Source of the DNA: Diplonema papillatum
Lineage: Eukaryota; Euglenozoa; Diplonemea; Diplonemida; Diplonemidae
NCBI GenBank assembly: GCA_030068145.1
Contig: JAPJBO010000340.1
Coordinates: 124,001-188,000 of the forward strand
Length of the DNA stretch: 64,000 nt
Direction of reading: 5' to 3'
Shown here: positions 1 to 8,951 of the stretch, in pieces
How positions within the stretch are numbered: the stretch's first letter is position 1
How the letters are laid out: every line of letters begins with the position of its first letter
The notes under the pieces: generated by a model
The model's input: the letters and a program-made list of their open reading frames with translations, nothing else
What the model was told of the DNA's origin: nothing
Database searches by the model: none
Made by a program: the position numbers and the translations under genes

Positions 1-1
1 C

Positions 2-400
2 TTTCGGTCGTCGCCAAGGGCGCACACGCCGAGCCACCGGTCCGCGCTGCTGGTCCCGTCCTCGCCGGAGCCCCACCACACCCAGAGCCCCTTTTCCCAG
101 CCTCCGGACATCCGACGGCAGCAGTCTTCGCTGCCCTCGCCCCGCGGCCGGTCCCCTGTGCCGCGCATCGGCGAGCCCGCCGGCCGCAGCTCCCGCCGCA
201 CGTCGCGCTACGCACACGCCCTGCCGTCTCCCACCCGCCTCGGCGCCCCCGCTCGCCGCTCTCTCGCCGCGTCTACCCGGACGGAGCTGCACGGGCTCTC
301 GTCGGCGGGGGGCCGCCGCAGGGGCAGTCCTGAACTGGTCTTGGTCCACGAGACAGAACACACTCGCGCGCTGTTCGACTCCACGCGTGTTTCATGCTGA
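2..400 (+). CDS. C-terminal fragment of a fourth propeller/stalk/TM family paralogue (5' end outside window)
   Basis: This is the last 132 codons of a frame already open at the window edge, ending at the TGA at 398-400. It aligns with the cytoplasmic tails of the three complete paralogues in the window: it has the Ser/Pro/Arg-rich composition, an SPEPHH-type segment, an RRQQSSLPSPR segment like RRQQRSSFLSPL of gene C, and an RRRGSPELV motif matching RHRGSPELF of gene A. The propeller, stalk and membrane segments would lie to the left of the window. No function can be given from this part alone. The sequence immediately downstream reiterates its own 3' end. Assignment to the family is seen directly; that the rest of the gene is intact is unknown. 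Confidence 0.7.
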   Translation, partial: FRSSPRAHTPSHRSALLVPSSPEPHHTQSPFSQPPDIRRQQSSLPSPRGRSPVPRIGEPAGRSSRRTSRYAHALPSPTRLGAPARRSLAASTRTELHGLSSAGGRRRGSPELVLVHETEHTRALFDSTRVSC

Positions 401-420
401 CGGCGTGGGTAGACTAATAA

Positions 421-1432
421 ACCCCCAGGCACGCAGTGGCGAGTTCACGGATCAGTTTGGTGCTGGCAATCTTGCCGGTTGCCCTTCAATGTATTGCGCA
501 GGCTAAAAAGACGCAGGCAGCGTCTTCGTTGCCCTCGCCTCCTCTCGTCGCGGAGGCCGCCGCAGGGGCAGTCCTGAACTGTGACGAGAGAGAACACTCG
601 CGCTGTTCGACTTCACGCGTGTTCCATGCTGACGGCGTGGGTAGGCTAACAGACTAATGGACCCCCAGGCACGCAGTGGCGAGTTCGTTGCGATATTGAG
701 CTACGGATCAGTTTGTTGCTAGCAATCTTGCGGGTTGCCCTTCAATGTATTGCGCAGGCTAAAAAGACGCAGGCAGCGTCTTCGTTGCCCTCGCCTCCTC
801 TCGTCGCGGAGGCCGTCGCAGGGGCAGTCCTGAACTGGTCCTGGGCTACGAGAGCGAACACACCCGCGCGCAGTTCGACTCCAGAAGCTCGCGTGTTCCA
901 TGCTGACGGCGTGGGTAGACTATTAGACCCTCGGGCACGCAGTGGCGAATTCGTTGCGAGCCACGTATCAGTTTGGTGCTAGCAATTTTGCGGGTTGCCC
1001 TTCAACGTATTGCGCAGGCTAAAAAGACGCAGGCAGCGTCTTCGTTGTCCTCGCCTCCTCTCGTCGCGGAGGCCGCCGCTGGGGCAGTCCTGAACTGTGA
1101 CGAGAGAGAACACTCGCGCTGTTCGACTTCACGCGTGTTCCATGCTGACGGCGTGGGTAGGCTAACAGACTAATGGACCCCCAGGCACGCAGTGGCGAGT
1201 TCGTTGCGATATCTAGCTACGGATCAGTTTGGCGCTAGCAATCTTGCGGGTTGCCCGTCAATGTATTGCGCAGGCTAAAAAGACGCAGGCAGCGTCTTCG
1301 TTGCCCTCGCCTCCTCTCGTCGCGGAGGCCGTCGCAGGGGCAGTCCTGAACTGGTCCTGGGCTACGAGAGCGAACACACCCGCGCGCTGTTCGACTCCAG
1401 AAGCTCGCATGTTCCGTGCTGACGCCGGTTGT
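421..1432 (+). repeat. Higher-order tandem repeat derived from the paralogue 3' end (A-B-A-B, 516-bp dimer)
   Basis: Four units follow the family fragment at 2-400. The shared landmark GCAGGCTAAAAAGACGCAGG starts at 498, 754, 1014 and 1270, giving spacings of 256, 260 and 256 bp. Units 1 and 3 share a short variant (GAACTGTGACGAGAGAG) while units 2 and 4 share a longer one (GAACTGGTCCTGGGCTACGA), so the true period is a 516-bp dimer repeated twice. Each unit contains the end of the adjacent coding region (GGCCGCCGCAGGGGCAGTCC) fused to a dispersed repeat whose relatives lie near 6185 and 46305. Small open frames in the units are by-products. Confidence 0.8.
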
Positions 1433-1500
1433 GACAACACTGACGCCGTCACCCTCGGTTTGGACGGAACGACCTACGCCCGCCTTAGAAGTACGTGGCA

Positions 1501-1572
1501 GTAGTGAGGCGACCGGAAACTCCTCGGAGAGACGGTCCCTGCACTCCAACTCGTCTCTCTCTCTCTCTCGGG
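1501..1572 (+). repeat. Dispersed repeat R3, partial copy ending in a CT tract
   Basis: Contains GACCGGAAACTC, GGTCCCTGCACTC and a (CT)n run. Fuller copies lie at 3700-3862, 18780-18892 and 49552-49700. The copies share the order CCGGAGCGACT - CGCCCGCCGTAGCAG - GACCGGAAACTCCCCGG - CT tract. No coding potential; whether it is a SINE-like element or a transcribed leader is not known. Confidence 0.55.
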
Positions 1573-3699
1573 AAAGGTCAGCGCGGTAGCGGTGACCACA
1601 AGAACACATACACGTGTGTCTGGGGAGGCCCTGGGACTGCTAAGGCGTGACTAATTCCGTCCCTGTCCCTCCCAGGGAGCCACCCCTGATCTAGCCTGTC
1701 CCACCTTACGGTGGGGACCCACACCCTTTGACTTGTTTTGATGTGTTCTCTCTGAAATGAAAGCGAGAATGTGGGGTAGGCCCTGATTGTTAGATTCACT
1801 GTTAAAAACGAAGCTAGCGCACAAGGTTTGCCTGATCTCGCACCTACTTTCCGATACAATAAATAGGTGCTCTATTCCAACTCTCTCTCTCTCTCTCAAA
1901 CTGTTGGTCGTCACAGCTGTCCACGCAGCCACCCAGCAGCGTCCAGCTGCGCCAGTCAACGCCGATGTCAATGCTCACGCGGGCAGCATTGGGCGCTCCG
2001 TTAGCCGCAATAGGTCTCCCTCCTCGGAGAAGCTCGTCTGGCCGAGCCAGAACAATGTGGGAAGGGAAGTCAGCAAACTGGGTGCGTTTGCAGCTGACGC
2101 CGTATTGCAGGCACAGCTGGAAGACAGGGGGAGTTGCTGGTGGCCCGAAAGCGCCGCCACCCACAGCGCACCTTCAGTCTGAGTCCGGACCGAAAGCCGC
2201 ACTGCCACTCCCAAAGCCATTGCTTTCACCAACGTCGATACACGCGCAGCCGTGTTCATGCGCGAAATCTGCATATCTATACAAATGCACGTGCGCAGCC
2301 AAACTTCGCTCCCCCCACCATTTTTAAGAAGAACGGACGAAGGAAGGAGGAAGTGGAGCCATACCACATGGACTCCTTTCCCACACTTCTTCTGCGAAGC
2401 AGACGCACAAAGGGACGGTGCCACGGCATGATTCGGCAGCCGCTGCTAAACGGGTGACGACGTCATAACGTAACCTCAAGCGGCGACACAGTGCATGCTA
2501 ATCCATGTGGTTCATGTACTTAAAAGAACTCAATGCTAAACGAAGGGTGCTAGGCACCCGAAGGAAGGCCCGATTGCCGGCCGCAAGCGGAAGAAGACGA
2601 AGGCGACCACCCCCGACTCAGGGGTGCATCGAAGGAAGAAAAAGGTCCGAGGGCAAGCAGCTCTCAGAAACGACCGGGGACCACGGGCACACCAATGCCC
2701 TCGAAAGTGAAAAACGGGCACACGTGCCCGCCCTCGTACTCGCCGACTCAGTCTCTGGAATCGCAAGAAAGCCAAACCCCGCTAGCTCCACAAATGCTCG
2801 ACCTTGACGACGCAATGGCAGGTGACGACGTCATCCGATAACCTGACTTTCAAGGCAGTGCATGTTAATCCGTGTGGTTCATGTACTTAAAAGAACTCAA
2901 TGCTAAACGAAGTCGAACAGCACACAAGCGAGCATTTTCTCGAAATATGCTGGCGCCCCTGAAAAAGCAAGCGATGTCGAAAGAAACCTGGCGGCTTCTT
3001 TCAGAACGGTGTTAGTCTCCGAGTGACAACAAGTTGTTGTCGTGAGGGCAAGCGGCCGGAAGCTTAAAGACCGTGGGCCAGCGTCTTTCAACGTCGCGCA
3101 CAAAACCCCCGGCAGATCTTTTATCGGGGCCTTTTCTTCTGGAAAGTATGCTAAACTGCAGGGAACATTGACCAGACTTCTTGAGTTTGTGCTGTCCACG
3201 ATTGTGGGAGTCCGGAAAACCCAGCAACGTGATGATTCACACGATTTCGCCTGCATTGCACACGAATGCACTGGAAACCAAAACTGCTGTGCGTGTAAGA
3301 AGCGGAGGGAAAACAGTTAAGCCTGTCAGAAAAGTAGTTATGCGTGTAAGAAAAGTAAAAGTAACTTGGAGGCTGCAGAAAGGTCAGGGGCCAGCCGGCC
3401 ATATGGGTACCACCTATAGGGTCACGAGCCCGGTTTTGTCCAGAAGACAGGCCACACCTGGCGATTCGAATTAAGTGCGCGCGGTAAGACCGGCGTGCGC
3501 ATCATCCTGCCTTTTCGACGAGGGAACGAACTTGTAAGAGTGCCAACGCTACTCTCTCTATAACGTAGACTATTCATGATAGCCAACTACATATAAAAGG
3601 TGTCACGGGAAAAGCCGGCAGCCGCTGCTTAACGGCTTTATCACGTGGGCGGCTCTGAGATTACCCCCTCAGGTGACACCACTTTATCTTTTCCGTGGC
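1573..3699. other. Intergenic stretch with short dispersed repeats; no supported gene
   Basis: All reading frames are short and unrecognised. A roughly 100-bp segment with GTGACGACGTCAT, GTGGTTCATGTACTTAAAAG and AACTCAATGCTAAACGAAG occurs twice in direct orientation, near 2448-2555 and 2818-2912; related pieces recur near 19377-19430 and 40300-40345. At 3130-3400 there is a repeat related to 20720-20815 and 22187-22330 (TTGAGTTTGTGCT, GCACACGAATGCAC, CTGCTGTGCGTGTAAGAA). Confidence 0.5.
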
Positions 3700-3862
3700 A
3701 GCACCAACTCCGGTGCCGCCACTCACTCTAGCAGAGCCGCAACCTGCAGCGCGCCTCCGGAGCGACTCACGCCCGCCGTAGCAGTGCGAAGAGAAGTGAG
3801 GAGACCGGAAACTCCCCGGAGAGATGGTCCCTGCACTCTAACTCATCTCTCTCTCTCTCTTT
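3700..3862 (+). repeat. Dispersed repeat R3, long copy
   Basis: Long form of the repeat seen at 1501, 18780 and 49552, beginning near CACTCTAGCAGAGCCGCAAC and ending in a CT tract. The copy near 49552 matches over essentially the whole length. It is followed (3893-4060) by a segment also found near 23320-23475 (GTCCAAAATGACCC, GCCAGTATGCAGAA type matches). Confidence 0.6.
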
Positions 3863-4429
3863 AGCCATACTTCAACCTCCTTTCGACCTTCGTCAAAACA
3901 CCTCAGATCGGGTCCAAAATGACCCACACTTGCGTTCCTCTCCCCCCGTTTGCATCGCGAAACGATAAACGCCAGTATGCAGAATCTCCGCCTGAAGTAG
4001 CCCCAGTGGAGCAGGGAAAAGTCTGCTGACCGGCCGTGAAAGACCTACCTACCTTCCCCCCCCGCCCCTCTCCGTGTGAAAGCAACTTTCCCACCGCCCC
4101 GTGTGTATAGGTGTGGATACCTTCCCTCGAAGTGTACGGGGGTTTTGCGATAACCAGTGACTACCACCTCAGAGAGCATAGGGGAGCCACAATTAGCATT
4201 TTGGTAGACATTTTCCACGAAAACCGACCCCCCCCCCCCCCCCTAATTTCCGAGATTTTCGGAGTCGATTCCTGCTCTTCACATTTTTTCGCAAAAATCC
4301 CGCGGTTCGATTCCCGCTCCGAGCATTTTTTTCCATTTTAGTCAGGTGGATGCACAAGCCAGTTCTGGCCGAGATCACGCGTGTGCACCTCTCAAAGTGA
4401 CAGAATGTATTACAGTATTCATAGTTGGC

Positions 4430-5850
4430 AAGCAAAGCAAATTTAAGCAAAGTTGGTGACCCCCGAAAGAAGCAAAGTCGATTTGCTTCAGATTCGCTTA
4501 AATTCGCTTAATTTTGCTTAAATTTGCTTGAATTTGCTCAAGCAAAATTGAAGCAAATTTAAGCAAAGGTCGGCAGGAATGGTGAATCCAGCGTTGCATG
4601 CGGGCACTGTTCTTCATAGCGAATGGGACATTCTGCAGGGAAGTACCCCTTTTGTCCACTGTGCAGCGCGTGGCCGAAATAGTGGACCACAATCCCATCC
4701 CCTTTGTACCTTGAGTCCCTTGAGTAGAGTCATGTTGTCGCGCAAACCACGAACAAACGCCAATGCGGCATCTATGCTGGTTCTTCCCCAGCGTCGTTTT
4801 TCGAACTGTTTGCCTTACCTCCCGGTTTGCCGCAGTCTCTAGTTGTTCGCTCTGCTCTTTCCAACGCTTTTCGTGGATGAGAAGGTCGGTATTTTGATTT
4901 TCCTTGGTCTCTTTGTGGTCCCATCTCAGACTTCAAGACACGGCTGTGTCACGCATGCTCTTGACAGACGCTAGCGTCTGGCATGTGTGTTACAGTCGTA
5001 GCAAGGGGTTTCACTCGACACTCGGATGAGGTTCGTTACTTCACCGCCGTAGGCTGTTCCCTGCCTGAAGGTCTGTTTGGCTGTCGGTGTTGAACTCTTT
5101 CTTCAACAGCATTGCCCAGCGTCTGCGCTCATTCTGCGGTTCTTCTCTCTTGCCTGACTCCTTGCTTCCACCGGGCCTACGGGTAGGATGAAACCTGCCG
5201 CTCAGTGTCGCAGCTTTGCGAAGCCCTGCCGCTGCGGCACGGCTCGCACCTTGTCACCGGCCTTACTTGCCGTCTGCTCTTGGTAGGTGCACATCGACTT
5301 CGAACGTCTGCTGGTTCGGTGTGGCCTCTTGTTGAGACCGGCCATGTTCCCACCTCGTTGACATGCAACTACTGCCCCCTGTTCTTTGAACATGACCCAC
5401 CGGACAGTAGAGGAACGAGTGCCCTTGTTCATGTCTAACGCCCCCTGCCCTCATAGACGCAAGGTCTGCGAGAGTCAGAACCTTGATCACATCGAGTCGT
5501 TCTTCAGCTTTTCTGGTGTCATGTTGGGGGTTTCGATCGTCCTTCTCCTTCAGTTCTGGGAACACGGTACGAATGGTTGAGCCTTGCGAGACTTTTCTTC
5601 AACGGCACCATTCTTGTCGCCCTGCACGGCTATCGTACAACGCAGTCCCGGCTCCGTTTCCGCAGGTTCGCCTTTTCCTGCCTTCGTTGCATACTTCCTC
5701 AGTTGTCAAAATCCCTAGTGCATGATGCCTACTTTGCTTAAATTTGCTTAAATTTGCTTTTCTTTGCTTAAATTTGCTTTTATTTGCTCGTAATCTGAAG
5801 CAAATCTCCTAAGCAAATTTAAGCAAAGTCGTCTTTGCTTGCCAACTATG
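4430..5850. mobile_element. CATAG-family TIR element, copy 1 (1421 bp, TSD AGTATT)
   Basis: Ends are inverted: CATAGTTGGCAAGCAAAG at 4430 and its complement ending CTATG at 5850. The flanking six bases AGTATT are identical on both sides (4424-4429 and 5851-5856). Subterminal zones at both ends consist of short reiterated motifs around AGCAAATTTAAGCAAAG. The interior carries an antisense copy of the 3' end of the RT/RNase H retrotransposon found at 8952-13225. No transposase is encoded, so it is probably non-autonomous. A second copy with its own perfect duplication lies at 42728-43717 and a divergent relative at 27518-29626. Confidence 0.9.
4915..5360 (-). pseudogene. Antisense fragment of retrotransposon RNase H frame C-terminus and 3' UTR, captured in CATAG element
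   Basis: On the minus strand the translation contains GGNMAGLNKRP, then AGDKVRAVPQ and FAKLRH, which match GGGNMAGLNKRPQ...AGDKVRAVPQ in the RNase H frame at 11630-13093. The nucleotide match continues through the 3' untranslated part (CAAGAGCATGCGTGA and GACGCTAGCGTC at about 13170-13200 are found here in reverse complement). The fragment is frameshifted and has no catalytic residues. A shorter version, lacking an internal piece, is in the copy at 42728-43717. Confidence 0.8.
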
Positions 5851-6179
5851 AGTATTACTAGTTACGTTTTCACGCGAAATGGAAAGTAACCGCAGCCGTG
5901 TCGCCATGCGTGGGCGACTTCGTTATGAAGCGTCCGGATGCGGAGGTCAGCGAGTAGTTTGCGGCTGTCGTTGTTGGCCCGAAGTACGACATCTCTCTAA
6001 TTCTTCCCGGCAAACCTTTGCCGGGTGTGACCCCACGAGACCATATCAGATTTAAAGGGTTCTTGCCTGCTTGTGTCCATTCAGAACAAGTCAGTTTTAA
6101 AGGGTTCTTGACTGTTTGTGTCCATTCAGAAGTTGTGGGCACAGCGCCTTGGCTTGTCTTCATCACTACAGGGGACGCT

Positions 6180-6320
6180 TCCCGGTTTCGGGTTGCCCTT
6201 CAATGTGTTGCGCAGATTTAAAAGACGCAGGCAGCGCATTTTGGTGATTGGTCAGATCTCCTTACCTGAAAATGACACAGCGTAAAATACAAGTGGAAAA
6301 ACAATCAACCGGCACGCACA
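6180..6320 (+). repeat. Dispersed repeat R4 related to the 421-1432 units
   Basis: GGGTTGCCCTTCAATGTGTT and AAAAGACGCAGGCAGCG match the first half of the tandem units at 421-1432; a third site lies near 46305-46430. Downstream, ATCAACCGGCACGCACAA recurs near 51565. This indicates that the tandem units at the left edge incorporated a dispersed element. Confidence 0.55.
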
Positions 6321-6628
6321 AGCAAAACGTGTCTTTTTTCAGCAATTATGAATTCTTTATTTGAGGGCGCAAGACTGCGAACAGCTGCTTAGCCGGTAGT
6401 TTTTCTTTCTTTTGGTCTCACAGCACTCGGTCGTGGCTTGAGTCTTCGGTCCCATCGTCCTCAGGTTGGTTTGGTCATCGACTGTACTAATCCGCCACGC
6501 CATACGGGAGTGACCATTAAGAAAATCAGCCTCGGAAGACCCGCCTCAAGCCACCCGAATTCTGCTGAAGGCTCGGGTGAGGGTGCTCATCCTGCCTCGC
6601 GCTTTGCTCCAGTTCTGACCGTCTATTA

Positions 6629-6785
6629 AAGGGGGGTCGAGTATAGTAACACCTGTGTTGTTATTCGATTCGTCGAATACGAAAAAAGGTTCCGGGTAGC
6701 CGAACAGTAGCAGGATCAAATAGTGGCTGTGTTTTTAGACAACCAGGCGTGTGTCAAATACCTGCTATTATTCGACCCCCCCCTT
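6629..6785. mobile_element. TA-flanked MITE, copy 1 (157 bp)
   Basis: Terminal inverted repeats run AAGGGGGGTCGA... to ...TCGACCCCCCCCTT, flanked on both sides by TA (6627-6628, 6786-6787). The interior has GTAGCCGAACAGTAGCAGG and GTTTTTAGACAACCAG, conserved in copies at 13718-13873 and 39598-39748. Size and TA flanks are those expected of a Tc1/mariner-type MITE; no source transposase with these ends is in the window. Confidence 0.8.
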
Positions 6786-7066
6786 TACAGTAGTCGGTAG
6801 AGGATAAAAAATACGTGCCAGACCCGTTATCACGTCACATCGATTACAAACACCCCGCGCCAAGATTTTCAAGCCAGCTCCAGACAATGCTCGCCCTTTG
6901 TTGGGCAACCTCCACCCTGAGAGCGCACATCAACACAAACAAGTATCTGCCTCCTCAGGCTCTCCTGCTGACAAAAAGTCGAGAAACCCGGCCAGATCTC
7001 CTGCACCCCTCTAACTCTCACTCCGGATTGCGGGAGTTGTTTTGCGGTCGTTTGTGCGGTCGGCCT

Positions 7067-7345
7067 CACTCCTTCAATGCGGGAGTGGCACTCCCTCAAT
7101 GCGGGAGTGGCACTCCTTCAATGCGGGAGTGGCACTCCTTCAATGCGGGAGTGCCACTCCTTCAATGCGGGAGTGGCACTCCTTCAATGCGGGAGTGGCA
7201 CTCCTTCAATGCGGGAGTGGCACTCCTTCAATGCGGGAGTGGCACTCCTTCAATGCGGGAGTGGCACTCCTTCAATGCGGGAGTGGCACTCCTTCAATGC
7301 GGGAGTGGCACTCCCTCAATGCGGGAGTGGCCACTCCCGCAGTTT
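7067..7345. repeat. 22-bp minisatellite with a palindromic core, about 12 copies
   Basis: Near-perfect tandem array of a 22-bp unit built of TTCAATGCGG plus GGAGTGGCACTCC-type core; the core is a perfect odd-centre palindrome. The array ends in inverted orientation (CACTCCCGCA). Open frames through it simply translate the repeat in three phases and are not genes. There are no unique spacers, so it is not a CRISPR array. Confidence 0.9.
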
Positions 7346-8638
7346 TTCACTCCCGCATTGACTTGGTATATGGCTGCTGAAGTCCGGGGTGTGGAGGTGG
7401 GAGAGAGGGATTGCGGGGGGGTCCGTCTGCCCAATTTTTAATGTTTATGCCAATAGCGCTGACAGGCAATCGCTGACAGGCAATCCGACCCTTAGACAAT
7501 TCTGCTTGTCTAAGGGTCAGGAAGAGCCGACATCGAAAGATCCAAAAGCAACGTTCCTACGAAGGCTTGGCTGCCACGAGCCAGATATCCCTGGGGACTT
7601 TTTCTGTCATCTCTGGCTCCGTGCTTCGAGCGCGAAGCGAGACCAAAGGATCCTTGAAGAAAGGTTTTACCCTTGTCCCAACGCGAGATGCCTGTCCCCG
7701 CTGAGCTTGCCTGTCAGAGGGAAAACAAAGAGGACCAAGCACACCAGAACATAGACAAGCACCACAACAGACTGACGCATGTCGTCTTCAACACCAACAA
7801 AGCTGACGCACAAATTCCTCCGGTCCAAAAACCTGCCCCAAAAACAACCCCCCTGCTCAACTGCCTTCGGATAGGTTAGTTTGACACTTGCTGTCGTCGG
7901 AAGAAAAATACAAAGGCCGCTCCGGGTCCAGGGACGAGACGATCCACCACAGCTTGCAAAGCTTGAGTTGGAGGTAGCACAGTGCTACAACCCCGTCCGC
8001 TCTGCTCTGCCCTGGTTAACCGCCTCTTTGTGTTCAGTGCAAGCGCCAAGCCCCAAGGTGCACCACGCCTTCATGCGGAGATCGGTAGCCACTTGACCCG
8101 TAGGCCCTGGCTCTGCAGTACCGCCGATTACGTGCAGCTTGGCTCCTGTGTGGCAGGCTTTCCCTGCTACACTCGTGTTCGCATGAAGGGGAGGTGTCGC
8201 TGCTCACCTGCTTCGTCCTAATGTGGCCTCGGCTAGATCCAGCCAGCAGGCTGTCGGAAAAAAAAAAAAGAATGCCCTTTTCAAGGTGGGGATTCCTTGG
8301 TGGGTGCCCTTTGTCTGTGCGTATGCTTGTGCGTGCGGGCGCCTGAGGCAGTGTTGGCCTGCAACGTCTGCAGTCGATTTTTTTTTCGGAAACTGCAGAC
8401 GCAGACGGCTGACCGCCGGGCTGCCTGTTTCCCGTCCTTTTGTGTCGCGTCGGGTCGCCGCAGCATTTTGTCTTTGGATCACGATCCTTGTTTCTTGTAC
8501 CAGCCTTTGCTTTTGAGCCGTTGCAATGTGATAACGCCCCTTCGGTGCCGTGCATGGGTCCAGGGGTCCAGACGTCTCAACCATAAACTTCAGTGAAAGA
8601 GCAATGATTAAGATTGGAACGCATCTCCAACTCTTACC
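7346..8638. other. Intergenic; no supported gene
   Basis: Short unrecognised frames only. A stretch near 7915-7965 (GGCCGCTCCGGGTCCAGG, CACAGCTTGCAAAG) is shared with 58705-58765, downstream of gene C, so it is a dispersed or duplicated flank. Confidence 0.5.
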
Positions 8639-8812
8639 AAGTTTGGGACCCAAGTTTGGGACCCAAGTTTGGGACCCAAGTTTGGGACCCAAGTTTGGGA
8701 CCCAAGTTTGGGACCCAAGTTTGGGACCCAAGTTTGGGACCCAAGTTTGGGACACAAGTTTGGGACCCAAGTTTGGGACCACCCAAGTTGGGGACCCAAG
8801 TTTTCCCAATAC
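8639..8812. repeat. 13-bp palindromic minisatellite (GTTTGGGACCCAA)n, about 13 copies
   Basis: Almost perfect tandem 13-mers; the core TTGGGACCCAA is an odd-centre palindrome, so both strands read nearly the same repeat and all frames stay open. It ends about 140 bp before the reverse-transcriptase frame and could mark the 5' junction of that element, but no target duplication can be recognised. Confidence 0.9.
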
Positions 8813-8951
8813 TTGAAAGCCCCCCCGACTGTAGCAGTTGAGGAAGGTGCAAACTTGGAGACTGCTACAGTAGTCCTGCACGAGACTTGGGCACGTGCCT
8901 CGCGTAGGGCAGGTAGGCCTGTGACCCGCTTTGAGAACCCTGGAGCCCGGC

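Noticed and set aside
4240..4330. tRNA-like sequence with GGTTCGATTCC
   Set aside because: Only a T-arm-like word is present; no matching acceptor, D or anticodon stems could be drawn.
7067..7345. Possible CRISPR-like array
   Set aside because: Units are contiguous 22-mers without unique spacers, and the window is eukaryotic in character.
6815..7441. 208-codon frame through the 22-bp minisatellite
   Set aside because: Open only because the 22-bp unit happens to lack stops in all three phases; no domain outside the repeat.
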